From positions 1,922,001-1,986,000 of the forward strand of contig NC_134961.1 in NCBI RefSeq assembly GCF_965638725.1: a stretch of 64,000 nucleotides of DNA. Reading direction: 5' to 3'. The notes below the pieces were generated by a model. The model was not told where the DNA came from. It was given only the letters and a program-made list of their open reading frames with translations, and made no database searches. Positions 1 to 13,110 of this stretch are shown piece after piece (within the stretch, counting starts at the first letter, position 1; every line of letters starts with the position of its first letter). A program made the position numbers and the translations under genes. Source of the stretch: Aptenodytes patagonicus. Its lineage: Eukaryota > Chordata > Aves > Sphenisciformes > Spheniscidae.

Positions 1-506
1 GCTAGGACAGTAATGGTGGTGATATAAGAAGGTATGTACTGGGAACATCCTGATGGGGCTCATCAGAAAAGAGAATGTCTGAAAAAGGAGCACTTGAATG
101 TCAAAACAGTCTACCAGCTTCGCTGGTGATGAGTAACTCTCTGGTTTGGCCTGCTTAGACTCCTGAAAAAGCAGCAGTGCCTTCTGGAGTTCACAGCCAC
201 TCGGAAGGTGCTCTTTGCTGTGTCCTGCATGCTTTGCTTCAGTTCCGCTGAGGTTTTCCTAGAACTAGCAAATGATTTACAAGCAACTCTGATACAGGGA
301 AGAGATGAGGTAAAAATGCCTGAGCAGATCTACTGGGGCAGAGGAGTGGCAGTGGAAATCAGCCTATATCCTCCTTAGGAATCAAGACCAATAGCGTAAC
401 TGAAGGATTATAGAGAAAAGCGTGTTTGCAGAGTGGGGAGGAAGATGCTGGCTGCCATCTTGAAGACCTGACTCTTTACAATGTGCTCCTTCTGTTCCCT
501 TCTTAG
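1..506 (+). other. SEC14L5 intron, 3' part
   Basis: This stretch precedes the first visible coding exon and ends in a pyrimidine-rich acceptor (ttcccttcttag). I see no further SEC14L5 exon or recognisable repeat in it. The rest of the gene lies to the left of the window. Confidence 0.6.
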
Positions 507-2621
<2,115 letters not shown>

Positions 2622-5600
2622 CAGAGCCAAGGCTACAGCGGCAAGGAAAAATCGCTCAGGGCTTCCTGGCTGCCCCAGGGCTGCTCTGTGCACCAAACCA
2701 AAGAGCCTACGGGGGCTGAGCCTTGAGGCAGTCGTTCGTGTGACCGCTGGTAGCAGCCATTTGGACACAGAGAGGCTTCTAGGAGCTATTTTAAACACAA
2801 AAACTTAGAATTCAAATGGCAGGTTTAGAAATTTTCTATCAGATACCTACTTCTCAGTAGTCTTTTTCACAAATTGTGGTTTTGGATGAATGTCAGTTTG
2901 CATGAATCTGTGTATTACTCAACTGTAAAGGGCTCTTTCCAGTCAGTCCTTTTCCTACGCGTGGTAGAGGAGACTGATGTTGCCTTATCTGTTTGATCCG
3001 TAGGACTAGATTATTCATGTGTAGCAAAACTAATCTCGTTTTCTGGGCGCCCAGGGTACCAATTACACATCAGAAAGTAAAGCGGGCATTTCAGGTGCAG
3101 GGACTTGAAGCAAACTGTAAATACCTTAATAGAGATAGGATGCTTCAGTAATCAGCTCCAGGTCAAACCTAAAACCTCCTCTGATGTGACAGGATGCCGT
3201 TAGGAAACGTGTTGGATTTTTTTAACCCACTGAGAGGAAAAAGTCAAAATGGTTTTCTAGAAAGTACAGGCAGAGAACCTGCCTCCAGTAAGCAGCATCT
3301 TTCTTAGAGAGAGACTACTTCTCCTTATTCCTCAGGTTTACAAGCAATAATGAGTAGATCTGACCCATCTCATCAAAGTGGGTGGGAACTGAATCAAATT
3401 ATAAAGGGCTAAGAAAAGCAATATTTTATTTCCTGTAGGCACAAAATTTTATGGCAGTATTATAGAACTTGCTTCTTTAAAACATGAGCTAACTTGAAGA
3501 GAAAACTTAAAAAAAAAAAAAGCATGTATGTATTTAAGCACTTACTGAAACGTATTTATTCAAATACTAGCTTATTTAAAATTAATTTTTAACTTATTTA
3601 TAATTTCAAAAATGACTATTTATTAAATCCAGTCACCTTTTTCAATGGGACGAACTTTGTTTTAGAAAGGAGTAACTGATCCCAAGAAATCTTTCTACTT
3701 CGGTTCTAATCTTTTGTGATCACTGGATGTTCTTGCATAAAGGGCTGTATCGTACATAGCGCTTGGGGTAAGGGCTGTGTGTCATCTTTTCCTGCAAGGT
3801 AAGGTTAGAGTCCAGTGCTTTTTGGACTCCAGAGGGATGCTTCTTAGGATTAAGAAGCAAGGACTGAGTTCAGGAGTTGTAAGAAGATAGCGCATCTTTG
3901 TGACACACCAGAAATACCGAGTTTGTCCATAATCACTGATTATTCCAGAGAGTAGGTGTGTAGCAAAGGTGCTATAGTGGCCCGTTGGTCAGGTTGGGTA
4001 GCAAAGTTATACGCGTTCTTGTCCCGGTGGCAACAAAGCGAGAATAGAGGTCAAACGCTCAGTTGCCCTTAGGCAGTATTTGCAGCTAGCAGACATGCAG
4101 GACTTGTGATGTGGACGGATGTCTGCTTTCGGATCCAGCTGTGCTGCGTGAAGGCTCCCCCCCACCAGCTGGAGGTTACCTCTGCACGGATCTGCTGCCT
4201 ACGGAAGGATCGTGAGGGTACTGCCCCCGCCATTGTTGAGGTTATCCCAGCCGAGTGGCTCATGTCGCGTAATATGGCGAGCGTGGTCTAAAACGAATGA
4301 GTTTCCAGTTCCCCGGCTGGGGAGCAGCACAAACAGCTCTGGGCTTGGGGCGGGGGGCAAGCGCAGGTGGTGGTGGAAGCGTGGTTTCTTCCTCCAGCAC
4401 AGCAGTTCGTGTATCCATGGCCATCTTTCCCAGTAAAGACTTGGGGTGTCTTTCCCTCTCACCAAGTTCTCGTTAAGGTTGATGGAATCTGTGCAGCTAA
4501 GAGCAGCATACAGGTAAACTAGTTCCTTCTAACCCTGCGTTTTTAATTACTGGTTTTGAAGCACCACAAAGGAAAAGAGAGACCCAATATTTGGAACAAT
4601 GGGAGGTGAAGAACTTGATGTGTTTATGTAAGTTGCTTGGGTTGGTTTTTTTTTTTTAAAGGATTAGAGTCAAGGAAATTGCTCTCCCACCTTGCGCATC
4701 TCGCTGGGAGAGCAGAACAGGTAACTTAGTCATGCAGGCCTCCGGGAAAGTTCTGATTTCAGAGAGTTCCCCAGTTGTTCTCTGGACTTTACCGTTTCTC
4801 CCAGATGAATGAAACTTCTGTCTCTGGCATTTCAGCATAATTGGAGTCTGATAGAGAGGGAGAAAGTACTACCTTTTGCTCCGGAAATTCAAGAGTTCCG
4901 GAATTAAAAGTGCACGTGTATCCCTAATGTAAAATCCTTTTCCCATAGTTAATTCTGATGCTAGAAACCGAGTTTCAACCTGACTCCCAAAGCATCAAAA
5001 GCAAACCCGGCCTCGTCCTCCCCGTGCTCTTTCAGGATTTCAGCTTCTTGTGGCTTGATTTTTAAGTGGTTGATCACGTCCCATGGCGGTAACGTTCCTG
5101 TTTCCTGTGTTTCCCTTGGTTTGCTCTTGTTAAGAATCTCTTCCATTGCACTGCATTTTATTTTTTTTTTTTAATTTATTTTAAAATGTGGCATGTGCTC
5201 TTCTCCTCCCACCGGTAAAAGTTTTGGGCGTTTAACTCTTGTCAGTGAGGCACCTGGAACTCGGCACCCTCTGGCAGCTCTGTGAACGAGCCAGGAAGAA
5301 GGGAAGGGCTGGTCCTACGGAGCGCTCCCTCCTCCTGGCGCCCGGGATGTCACAGCCCTAGTTCTCCCTCTTGTTCCTCGGTGGGTACCGCTCTTCTGCC
5401 CCACAAGCGACTGCTGCACACGTCTGTTTGGGAAGCAGCTTGCGATCTCTCCCTTATCAATTTTAAGCAAAATTGCCTGGGTTATTCCACCTACCAATTT
5501 ACTTAGCTACCAGTTTAAATAATCCAATATGGATTTTTTTCCCTTTTTTCCCTGAATGTTAAGATAACGGGAGAAAGGGGGCAACAGCCTGGATGTTGTG

Positions 5601-7958
5601 GCTGATGCTGTGCTGTGCTTTTTAAACCTGACTTTGCTTCTCTTGTACCTGCAGTTCACAGAATCCTTCTAGAACACCTTCTTTCCCCTTAAAATGACAT
5701 CAGTGTGCTTTAGAAAATAAAACACGCCGTTTACTTCACAGCAACCTCTTGTGAGTCGAGACCGGGAGGAGTTTTGGGTTCTGGCTCCCCGGGAGCCACT
5801 CATCTCTCATAGATCTTGTAAGCCAGAACCTTGAAAAATGGACTCCGGTTTTGGGTGCTGAGCTAGAGATGCAGCAAGGCCCTCCCTGCTCCCCAGCAGT
5901 ATCCCGGCAGCTGCTCTTCAGTGAAGTCAGGGAGCTCGGGCTGTGTTCAGGTAACTAGCTGGGTACTTAAAAAATAGCTCCTCAGTAAATCGGGGCTTTC
6001 CCCTGTCTCAAATATTGCATATGCAAAACACAATACCTACCTCAAAGAGCTGTTGCCATGTTTGATGTGTGATACGAGATCTCAAGAGAAAGGACGCTGT
6101 GCCGTAGGTACAAAGTGCTGTGCCATTGTTTACAATTAAATATGGCCATATGCGAGACCTTTATTCTTAGCCATTTCTACGGATTTGCCCCATCCCGCCA
6201 TTTACTGGCTTCTGTCCCAGTAGGACTGGGAGCGGCAAACACGGAGCACGGCACCAGTGGGCGCACACGGAAGGTGGATGTCAGACTGGACTCGGGGCAA
6301 AGCTGGAATGCAGTAACTGAGTCACTTCGGCTAAACGTTTTACTGTCTTTCAAGTTTGAAACGGGCTTTTTTAACTGCTGTGGACAGAACAGCCGAGCCT
6401 CGCGGAGGGACCGAGGGGGACTCTAGCCCGGGAAGGTGCAAAAGCAGCAGTGCGGGCTGCTTAACCCTTGGCACGTGGAAGTGGTAAAGCTGTAAACCGG
6501 CACCCTAACGCGCTCTTACACCGTCAGCAGGGAGGCACCGAGGGCACGTCCTGGTGGTTTCTCGGCTTCCTGTACTTGCTGTTGGGGGAAGAGCAGTCCC
6601 GATTGCCGTGTCGGGAGGGAATTCGGAGTGACCGCAGTCGCTTTGGCTGTGCGGATGTGTGTGCAGAGTTTCAGACGCAGCCTTGTTCACTTCAGGCTTA
6701 CGGCTGGCCTGTTTGGTTGTATCAATTCCCTTTCAGTAATGGGGGAAAAAAAAACAACTTTTAATAAGAATTTATAATCCCAATTTGGTTTATTCATCAA
6801 AAGATTTTTGAAAATGCCATAATCCAGTCATCTTCAGTCTGTAACACTTACTGCGGCTCAGAATTCCTGGTAGGAAGTGGTGAGCCCAACTGTCCACTCA
6901 ATTCGGGTGCGAAGCTGCTGTGTATTGACGCAGTAGCCAAGGCCGGCCATAGCAGAGTCAGAGGAATCCCGTACTTCGAAATGCGTTTTACTAGCTCACG
7001 CTTCTTTAACATCTGAAACGTTTATGCTGTGAGCCACGGAATGCAAGAAACAGAGCTGTTAGACTCCTTAATTAAGGACTAAAACTGACAAGCATTTGTC
7101 AAAGATTCCTGCACGCTATTAGTTTTAATATCCTACCAACATGTTTGTGATGATGGTTTATCTCTTGGAAGGCTGAATTGGAATCACGTGACATGCGTTG
7201 GCTTTTAATGACATCAACATCCACTTCCAAGCTATTAGTTACGTACATAAGTTAAATGGGCATTAATTTTTTTTAGCAAGCACTTCCTTTCTCTCCCTTG
7301 CAGCTGTCTTCATTTTTATATATATCGAAGTTCTGATTTTTCTCAGCCAAAAAACCCCAAACATTCTCTGAGAGCACACCAGCAAAATGCAGAGTGCTTC
7401 GTAACGTGTTCCTTGACAACAACTGTGCTTAGTTACAGTATTTGCAGGTTCTGGTAGGAGCCGTACACTTCTGTATGTTGGAAATAAAAAAGCATCTTTA
7501 AAGAGCGTCCGATTGTTTGGTGCAACTGTTCAAATTGTGGTAAACTCTGAAAATTTAAGCATGTGTGCCGCTCTCTTTACCTGCAGGAACGGAGGTAAGT
7601 CTTGCTTTATTCAGTTGTCCCTACTTTTTAACTAAAACGTCCTTTAATTTTTTCCTGTAGAACCAGCATTTTTTGTTTATTTTCATACCACAGGGCAGGC
7701 TGGTACACATCATCCTGCAGTGTAGTTGGCTATTTAAAATAAAAAGGGCCCACTGGGTTCGAATGGCCGACTGAGGTTAACTGGGAAAGGATCGCGTCTT
7801 CCTTCTGCAACTGAGTATTAAGAATGTGACCTTCAGGCAGTTACTACTAACGGACTTTATTCAAGTTTCAAATAGTCTCTGTAAATAATAGAAAAATAGA
7901 ATCTTCTGTTTACAGGCTGATTTCACGCCAACAGCGGCACAGAAATTACATCTCCTTT
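2622..7958 (+). other. SEC14L5 3' UTR and intergenic DNA
   Basis: There is no convincing protein-coding exon here; the open frames are short and look like chance. The left part must contain the SEC14L5 3' UTR. AATAAA signals lie at 5716-5721 and 7483-7488. The second is followed by GT-rich DNA (gattgtttggtgc), so it is a reasonable end for a long 3' UTR. The region 3420-3620 is A/T-rich. Confidence 0.5.
7483..7488 (+). other. Candidate polyadenylation signal, SEC14L5
   Basis: AATAAA with GT-rich sequence 20-50 bases downstream. It lies on the SEC14L5 strand just before the retroviral insertion. An earlier AATAAA at 5716-5721 is an alternative. Assignment to SEC14L5 is inference. Confidence 0.35.
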
Positions 7959-8525
7959 TGCCCTGGTTTCGGCTGGGATGGAGTTAATTTCCTTCCTAGT
8001 AGCTGGTACAGTGCTGTGGTTTGGATTTGGGATGAGAACAATGTTGATAACGCACCGATGTTTGAGTCGTTGCTGAGCAGTGCTTACACTAGTCAAGGCC
8101 TTTTCTGCTCCTCACCCCACCCCACCCACGAGCAGGCTGGGGGGGCACAAGAAGCTGGGAGGGGACACGGCTGGCACAGCTGACCCCGACTGACCACAGG
8201 GATATCCCACACCGTATGATGTCACGCTGAACAAAAAAACTGGGGGGAGTTGGCTGGGGGGCGCAGCCGCTGCTCAGGGACTGGCTGGGCATCGGTCGGC
8301 GGGTGGTGAGCAACTGCGTTGTGTGTGACTTGTTTTGTATATTCTTTTATCATTATTATTATTATTACTATTATTATTTTCCCTTCCTTTTCTGTCCTAT
8401 TCAACTGTCTTTATCTCAACCCACGAGTTTTACCTTTTTTTCCGATCCTCTCCCCCATCCCACCGGGGGGGAGTGAGCGCGCGGCTCTGTGGCGTTTAGC
8501 TGCCGGCTGGGGTTAAACCACGACA
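7959..8525 (+). repeat. 5' LTR of the endogenous retrovirus
   Basis: Begins TGCCCTGGTTTCGGCTGGG and ends GGGGTTAAACCACGACA, so it has the TG...CA ends of an LTR. It contains an ATT-rich microsatellite near 8350-8380. The first part is matched nowhere else in the window; from about 8171 onward it matches the downstream LTR. The family resembles a very common bird LTR with a GTTTAACCCC-type edge; this is from memory. Confidence 0.85.
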
Positions 8526-8533
8526 GTCCTTTT

Positions 8534-8550
8534 TGGCGCCCAACGCGGGG
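8534..8550 (+). other. Retroviral primer-binding site (tRNA-Lys1,2 type)
   Basis: TGGCGCCCAACGCGGGG lies 8 bases after the 5' LTR. It is complementary to the 3' end of tRNA-Lys1,2 apart from one position and resembles betaretroviral binding sites (TGGCGCCCAACGTGGGG in Mason-Pfizer monkey virus). It supports a class II assignment. Confidence 0.8.
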
Positions 8551-11500
8551 CTCAAAGGGTTGAGATAACAACAGATCTGACCGGAGTGTGCTAAAACAAA
8601 TTTGTTATAGGCATTCATTATATTAAGTGAATAGTCGCCGGTCGCAGTGCGGATGTATTTGCTCTGAGTTGTGTTATGTCACACCTTACTGGCTGTATAC
8701 GTTCCCTGTTGTGCTGTTTGTCACCTCTGGGGGCTGGATCAAGGACATCATTTTGCCGCACTGTGTAACACTGGCTTATGATGTGATAAAATTACTGGTC
8801 GCGAGACTAATCTGGTGTTTGCACTCAGCATTGCTGACACCTCTGTATGTCGGGAGCCATCTCTTGGAAACTATTAATAATTACACTCTTCACCTTTTCT
8901 CCTCGGAGAGCCAATTTATGGGGGAGACAAGGGGAGACACTTCCCCCCGCTCCTTCACCTTCCCTTTCTCCTCCAGGCTAGTTACAACAGCTCTTGAGGA
9001 ATTTTGAATATCCTTGGGATGTTCAAGCCAGCATGCTCCTATTGCTGTCTCCTGAATGTGGTTCAGATCTTGTTTAAGGTTAAACAACTATTTAAGAATA
9101 CCGCCCAGAGATGGGCCCCGAGGCTGGATAGCTATGAGTGGCAGGGTGTGGGGGATAGGATGGGCAAGTACCTAGGACAGTCGGCACCCCCAGTGTTTCG
9201 GAACTTCACCCCTGAACAAGTGGAGAATCCTGAAAAACTAGTAAAGTATTTGGAAAAAGTATTTGGAAAGGCAACTCCAGAGAGACACGGATCACTGCAC
9301 CGTGCTGGGGCCTGGCCCATGCCGACCGAGCCCTGTTCAGCACCATTCAGTACCCTCAAGGGGAAGAGAAGGTCTCTGGATCTGACGACAAAACGACAGG
9401 CCCTGCGGCCACTCCAACCCTCGCGACAGGTCCTGTGGCCACTCCACCCCCAGTGACAAGGCACTGCGGCTGAACCAGAGAACCGGTATCAGCCGCCCCT
9501 GTACACAAGAAGAAATATTGGAAGCGAAAGTCAGCTCATTTAGTAAGGGAAGAAACTCCTAAGAAGGGGAAGGAGGAAGGAGTGGGCGAGACAGGCTACT
9601 CTAAAGCAGGGCCATCATGAGGAGGAGGAAGAGGAAGAACTCATAAACAAGGCAGTAACCACCTGATCCCTGCCCCTGAGTGAGCTGCGAGACGTGAAAA
9701 GATTTCAGCCATTGTCCAGGCGAGCACATTGTCACCTGGCTGCTCCGATGCTGGGATAATGGGGCCAGTAGCCTGGAATTAGAGGGCAGGGAAGCCAAGC
9801 AGCTGGGATCCCTTTCTAGGGAAGGGGGCATTGACAAAGCGATTGGAAAAGGGGCACAAGTCCTCAGCCTCTGGAGGCGACTCCCGTCAGGCGTGAAGGA
9901 AAAGCATCCCTTCAAGGAAGATGTTGTATGTCACCCAGGCAAGTGGGCCACCATGGAGAAGGGTATCCAGTACCTGAGGGAATTAGCTGTGCTGGAGGTG
10001 ATTTATGGTGACCTGAGCAATGAACAGCTATCCAAAGATCCAGATGAAGTCAAGTGCACACGACCCATGTGGCGAAAGTTTGTACGGAGCGCACCATCTT
10101 CATAGGCCAACCCATTGGCAGTGATGACTTGGAAAGATGGAGAGGGACAAACGGTGGATGAATTGGCTGGTCAACTCCGGCAATACGAAGAAAGTCTCTC
10201 TTCCTCCCTACGGGCCTGTGTCTCGGCTGTGGAGAAACTGTCCTGGGAGGTCCAGCAATTCAAAGAGGTTATGTCCTACTCCCCACCTGTACGGACCAGT
10301 ATCTCAGCTACTAGGAGTAAGCGTCCCTCTGCTCAAGAGAGAGGATATAAAGGGTACACACCACGGGCCACCCTGTGGTTTTACCTGCGTGACCACGGAG
10401 AGGACATGAGGAAGTGGGATGGAAAACCTACCTCGACCCTAGGGGCACGGGTACGTGAGTTGCAAGGGAAAACAATCACAAAAGGGGGTTCTTCAGGAAA
10501 ATTGCTGCTCTGGTTTCCAGCGGGCAGTTCCCCAGAGTAGAAGGGCTGATCTTATTTCTGATCTTAATAAAGAGACTTCTGACTCGTACGTACAAGAAAT
10601 GAGAAATGAGTACTGTGATGAGGATTAGAGGGGCCCTGCCTCCAGCCAGGGGGAGGAAAGGGACAACCGGGTTTACTGGACTGTGTGGATTCGGTGGCCT
10701 GGCACATCAGACCCACAGGAGTATGAGGCTCTAGTGGACACGGGTGCACAGTGCACCCTAATGCCATCAAGCTATAGAGGGGCAGAACCCATCTGTATTT
10801 CTGGGGTGACGGGGGGATCCCAAGCTATATGCCCTGTTCACGGATGGGTCCTGTTGTAGGAAAGCATCGGAGGTAGAAGGCCGCTGTGTGGAGTCCTATG
10901 CGACAAGTGGCAGAAACTGCTGACGGAGAAGGTGAATTGAGTCAGTTTGCAGCAGTAAAGGCCATCCAGCTGGCTTTAGACATTGCTGACCAAGAAAAGT
11001 GGCCAGCGCTCTATCTCTGTACTGACTCATGGATGGTGGCAAAGGCCCTGTGGGGATGGTTGCAGCAATGGAAGCAGAGCAACTGGCAGCGCAGAGGCAA
11101 ACCCATCTGGGCTGCCGCATTGTGGCAAGATATTGCTGCCCGGGTGGAGAACCTGGTTGTAAAAGTCCGTCACGTAGATGCTCACGTACCCAAGAGTCGG
11201 GCCACTGAAGAACATCAAAACAACCAGCAGGTGGATCAGGCTGCTGAGATTGAAGTGGCTCAGGTAGGTCTGGACTGGCAACATAAGGGTGAATTATTTC
11301 TAGCTCGGTGGGCCCATGACACCTCAGGCCACCAAGGAAGAGATGCAACATACAGATGGGCTCGTGATCGAGGGGTGGACTTGACCATGGACACTATTGC
11401 TCAGGTTATCCATGAATGCGAAACATGCGCTGCGATCAAGCAAGCCAAGGGGTTAAAGCCTCTCTGATATGGAGGACGATGGCTGAAATATAAATATGGG

Positions 11501-11552
11501 GAGGCCTGGCAGATGGATTACATCACGCTCCCACAGACCCGCCAAGGCAGCC

Positions 11553-11885
11553 AGGACAGCTGACCCCAACTGACCAAAGGGATATTCCACACCACGTGAC
11601 GTCATGCTGAACAAAAAAACTGGGGGGAGTCGGCCAGGGAGTGCTGCTGCTGCTCGGGGACTGGCTGGGCATCGGTCAGCAGGTGGTAAGCAATTGCATT
11701 GTGCATCACTTGCTTTGCATGTTCTTTTATCATTATTTTCCCTTCCTTTTCTGTCCTATTAAATTGTCTTTATCTCAACCCACAAGTTTTACCTTTTTTC
11801 TGATTCTCTCCCCCATCCCACCGGGGGGGAGTGAGTGAGTGAGTGGCTGTGTGGCATTTAGCTGCCGGCTGGGGGTTAAACCACA
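11553..11885 (+). repeat. 3' LTR of the endogenous retrovirus
   Basis: Matches the 5' LTR from its internal GACAGCTGACCCC segment to the GGTTAAACCACA end, with many CpG-type differences. It marks the right edge of the element. Old age is inferred from this divergence. Confidence 0.82.
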
Positions 11886-13110
11886 CCTTTACTTGGAGAG
11901 ATAAAAACAGAGTGCATAAAAATGTTAATACTCAGGCTCAGACAGGCTTTAAACACCCCGTTTGCAGCATTAAAGTGGCATATTAAGCTATTTTTCCCTC
12001 ACATGGAAACAAACTCAGATACTTACTTTTTTTAAATGCATTGTGCAAGGATGTATTCTAGCAAAATGTCTGATTTCCAGCTGAGATGTTCGGGATCTTG
12101 GGTCACTTGAAGTACTTACTGATCGTGGTCCGAGCTCACTGCCAGCAGTCGTTCCCTCTGACGAGGGAAGGGCAGTTCTGGCAGCAGTGAGCAAGGGCCG
12201 CTGCACGGACTGTCCCGCCGGCTGAGGACAGCACAGGCTGATCAGGCCGGGGTAGGGCGAGCCCAGTCCCACGGCTCGGTCGTGTCATGCTGACCGTGCC
12301 AGGCTGCTGCTGTCTCTTCCCTTCCCCAGGTGGGAGAGTACCAAAAATGCAGTGCTCGTCAAACACCTGTTAGACTACTCCTAGGACTAAGGATTCAGTA
12401 AGAAAACACTCTGGCCCTGCAGTCAATGCAGGCCAGGTGAAGAGCCAGGTGCAAGAAAGCCCCAACCCTGTGTGTCAGCCTTTGAGCCTACCACTGTGGC
12501 CAGGAAGAGGAGTGTTGTGGTTTCACTGTGTGCTGCACCTGTTTTGGCATCTTAAAACAACTTTTTTCAGTTTTATGATAAAAGTCTGAGCTTACCAGGG
12601 AAGGGCAGAGAGTTATAGACTACAACATCCTTAAGCCAGCTTCCTTAAGCCTAAATTGCTACAGGCAATTTATCTTGCATCTTAAGAATACTTACCACTG
12701 CTCAGAGAGAAGGGACTTTTCTGAAGTGCCTATGGCTCACGTTCCTCACCTGTTTCCCTCAAGTACTGGAGGGAACCAGCCCATTTCCTTCCCTGCTGCA
12801 GCAGTGGAATTCCCTTATCCACCTGTGCGTGTGGAAGCTGGCCCCATAGCTTGCGCCCTGCATCCTCTCGTGGCAACTAGTTATGCAGTCTTGTTTGCTC
12901 CAGCCAGAGCAGCAGAGGAAGGGGGGGAAGCTAGCCATGTTCTCAGCAGGGCTGGGCCAGAAACAAGGGAGTTTCTTGGACCGAGGTATCTTGCTGCTGC
13001 TCTTGGGTTAGTCAGCAGTTTTGCACTCTGAATACAGTCTGAACAGCCGCTGTAACAGCCAGCGCCGAGTGGCGCAGTACAAGGTGCAGAGTAAAATACC
13101 TCATCTCTTC
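11886..13110 (-). other. NAGPA 3' flank and 3' UTR
   Basis: This lies between the retrovirus and the NAGPA stop codon. It must contain the NAGPA 3' UTR, but I see no clear AATAAA on the minus strand, only variants. No coding exon or repeat is recognised. Confidence 0.45.

Larger units (their letters stand above)
7959..11885 (+). mobile_element. Broken endogenous retrovirus (ERV, probably class II/ERVK-like)
   Basis: A fossil provirus in + orientation between the converging 3' ends of SEC14L5 and NAGPA. Parts in order: 5' LTR; a primer-binding site of the tRNA-Lys1,2 type; gag-like sequence about 8.6-10.5 kb; a retroviral aspartic protease with the LVDTGA motif near 10.73 kb; RNase H near 10.83-11.2 kb with a FTDGS motif; the integrase zinc-binding region near 11.3-11.45 kb; then a 3' LTR. 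I see no env and little reverse transcriptase. At about 3.9 kb it is much shorter than a complete provirus and clearly dead, with several breaks. The Lys-type binding site suggests class II. The two LTRs differ at roughly one base in eight by eye, so the insertion is old, probably tens of millions of years. Confidence 0.88.
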
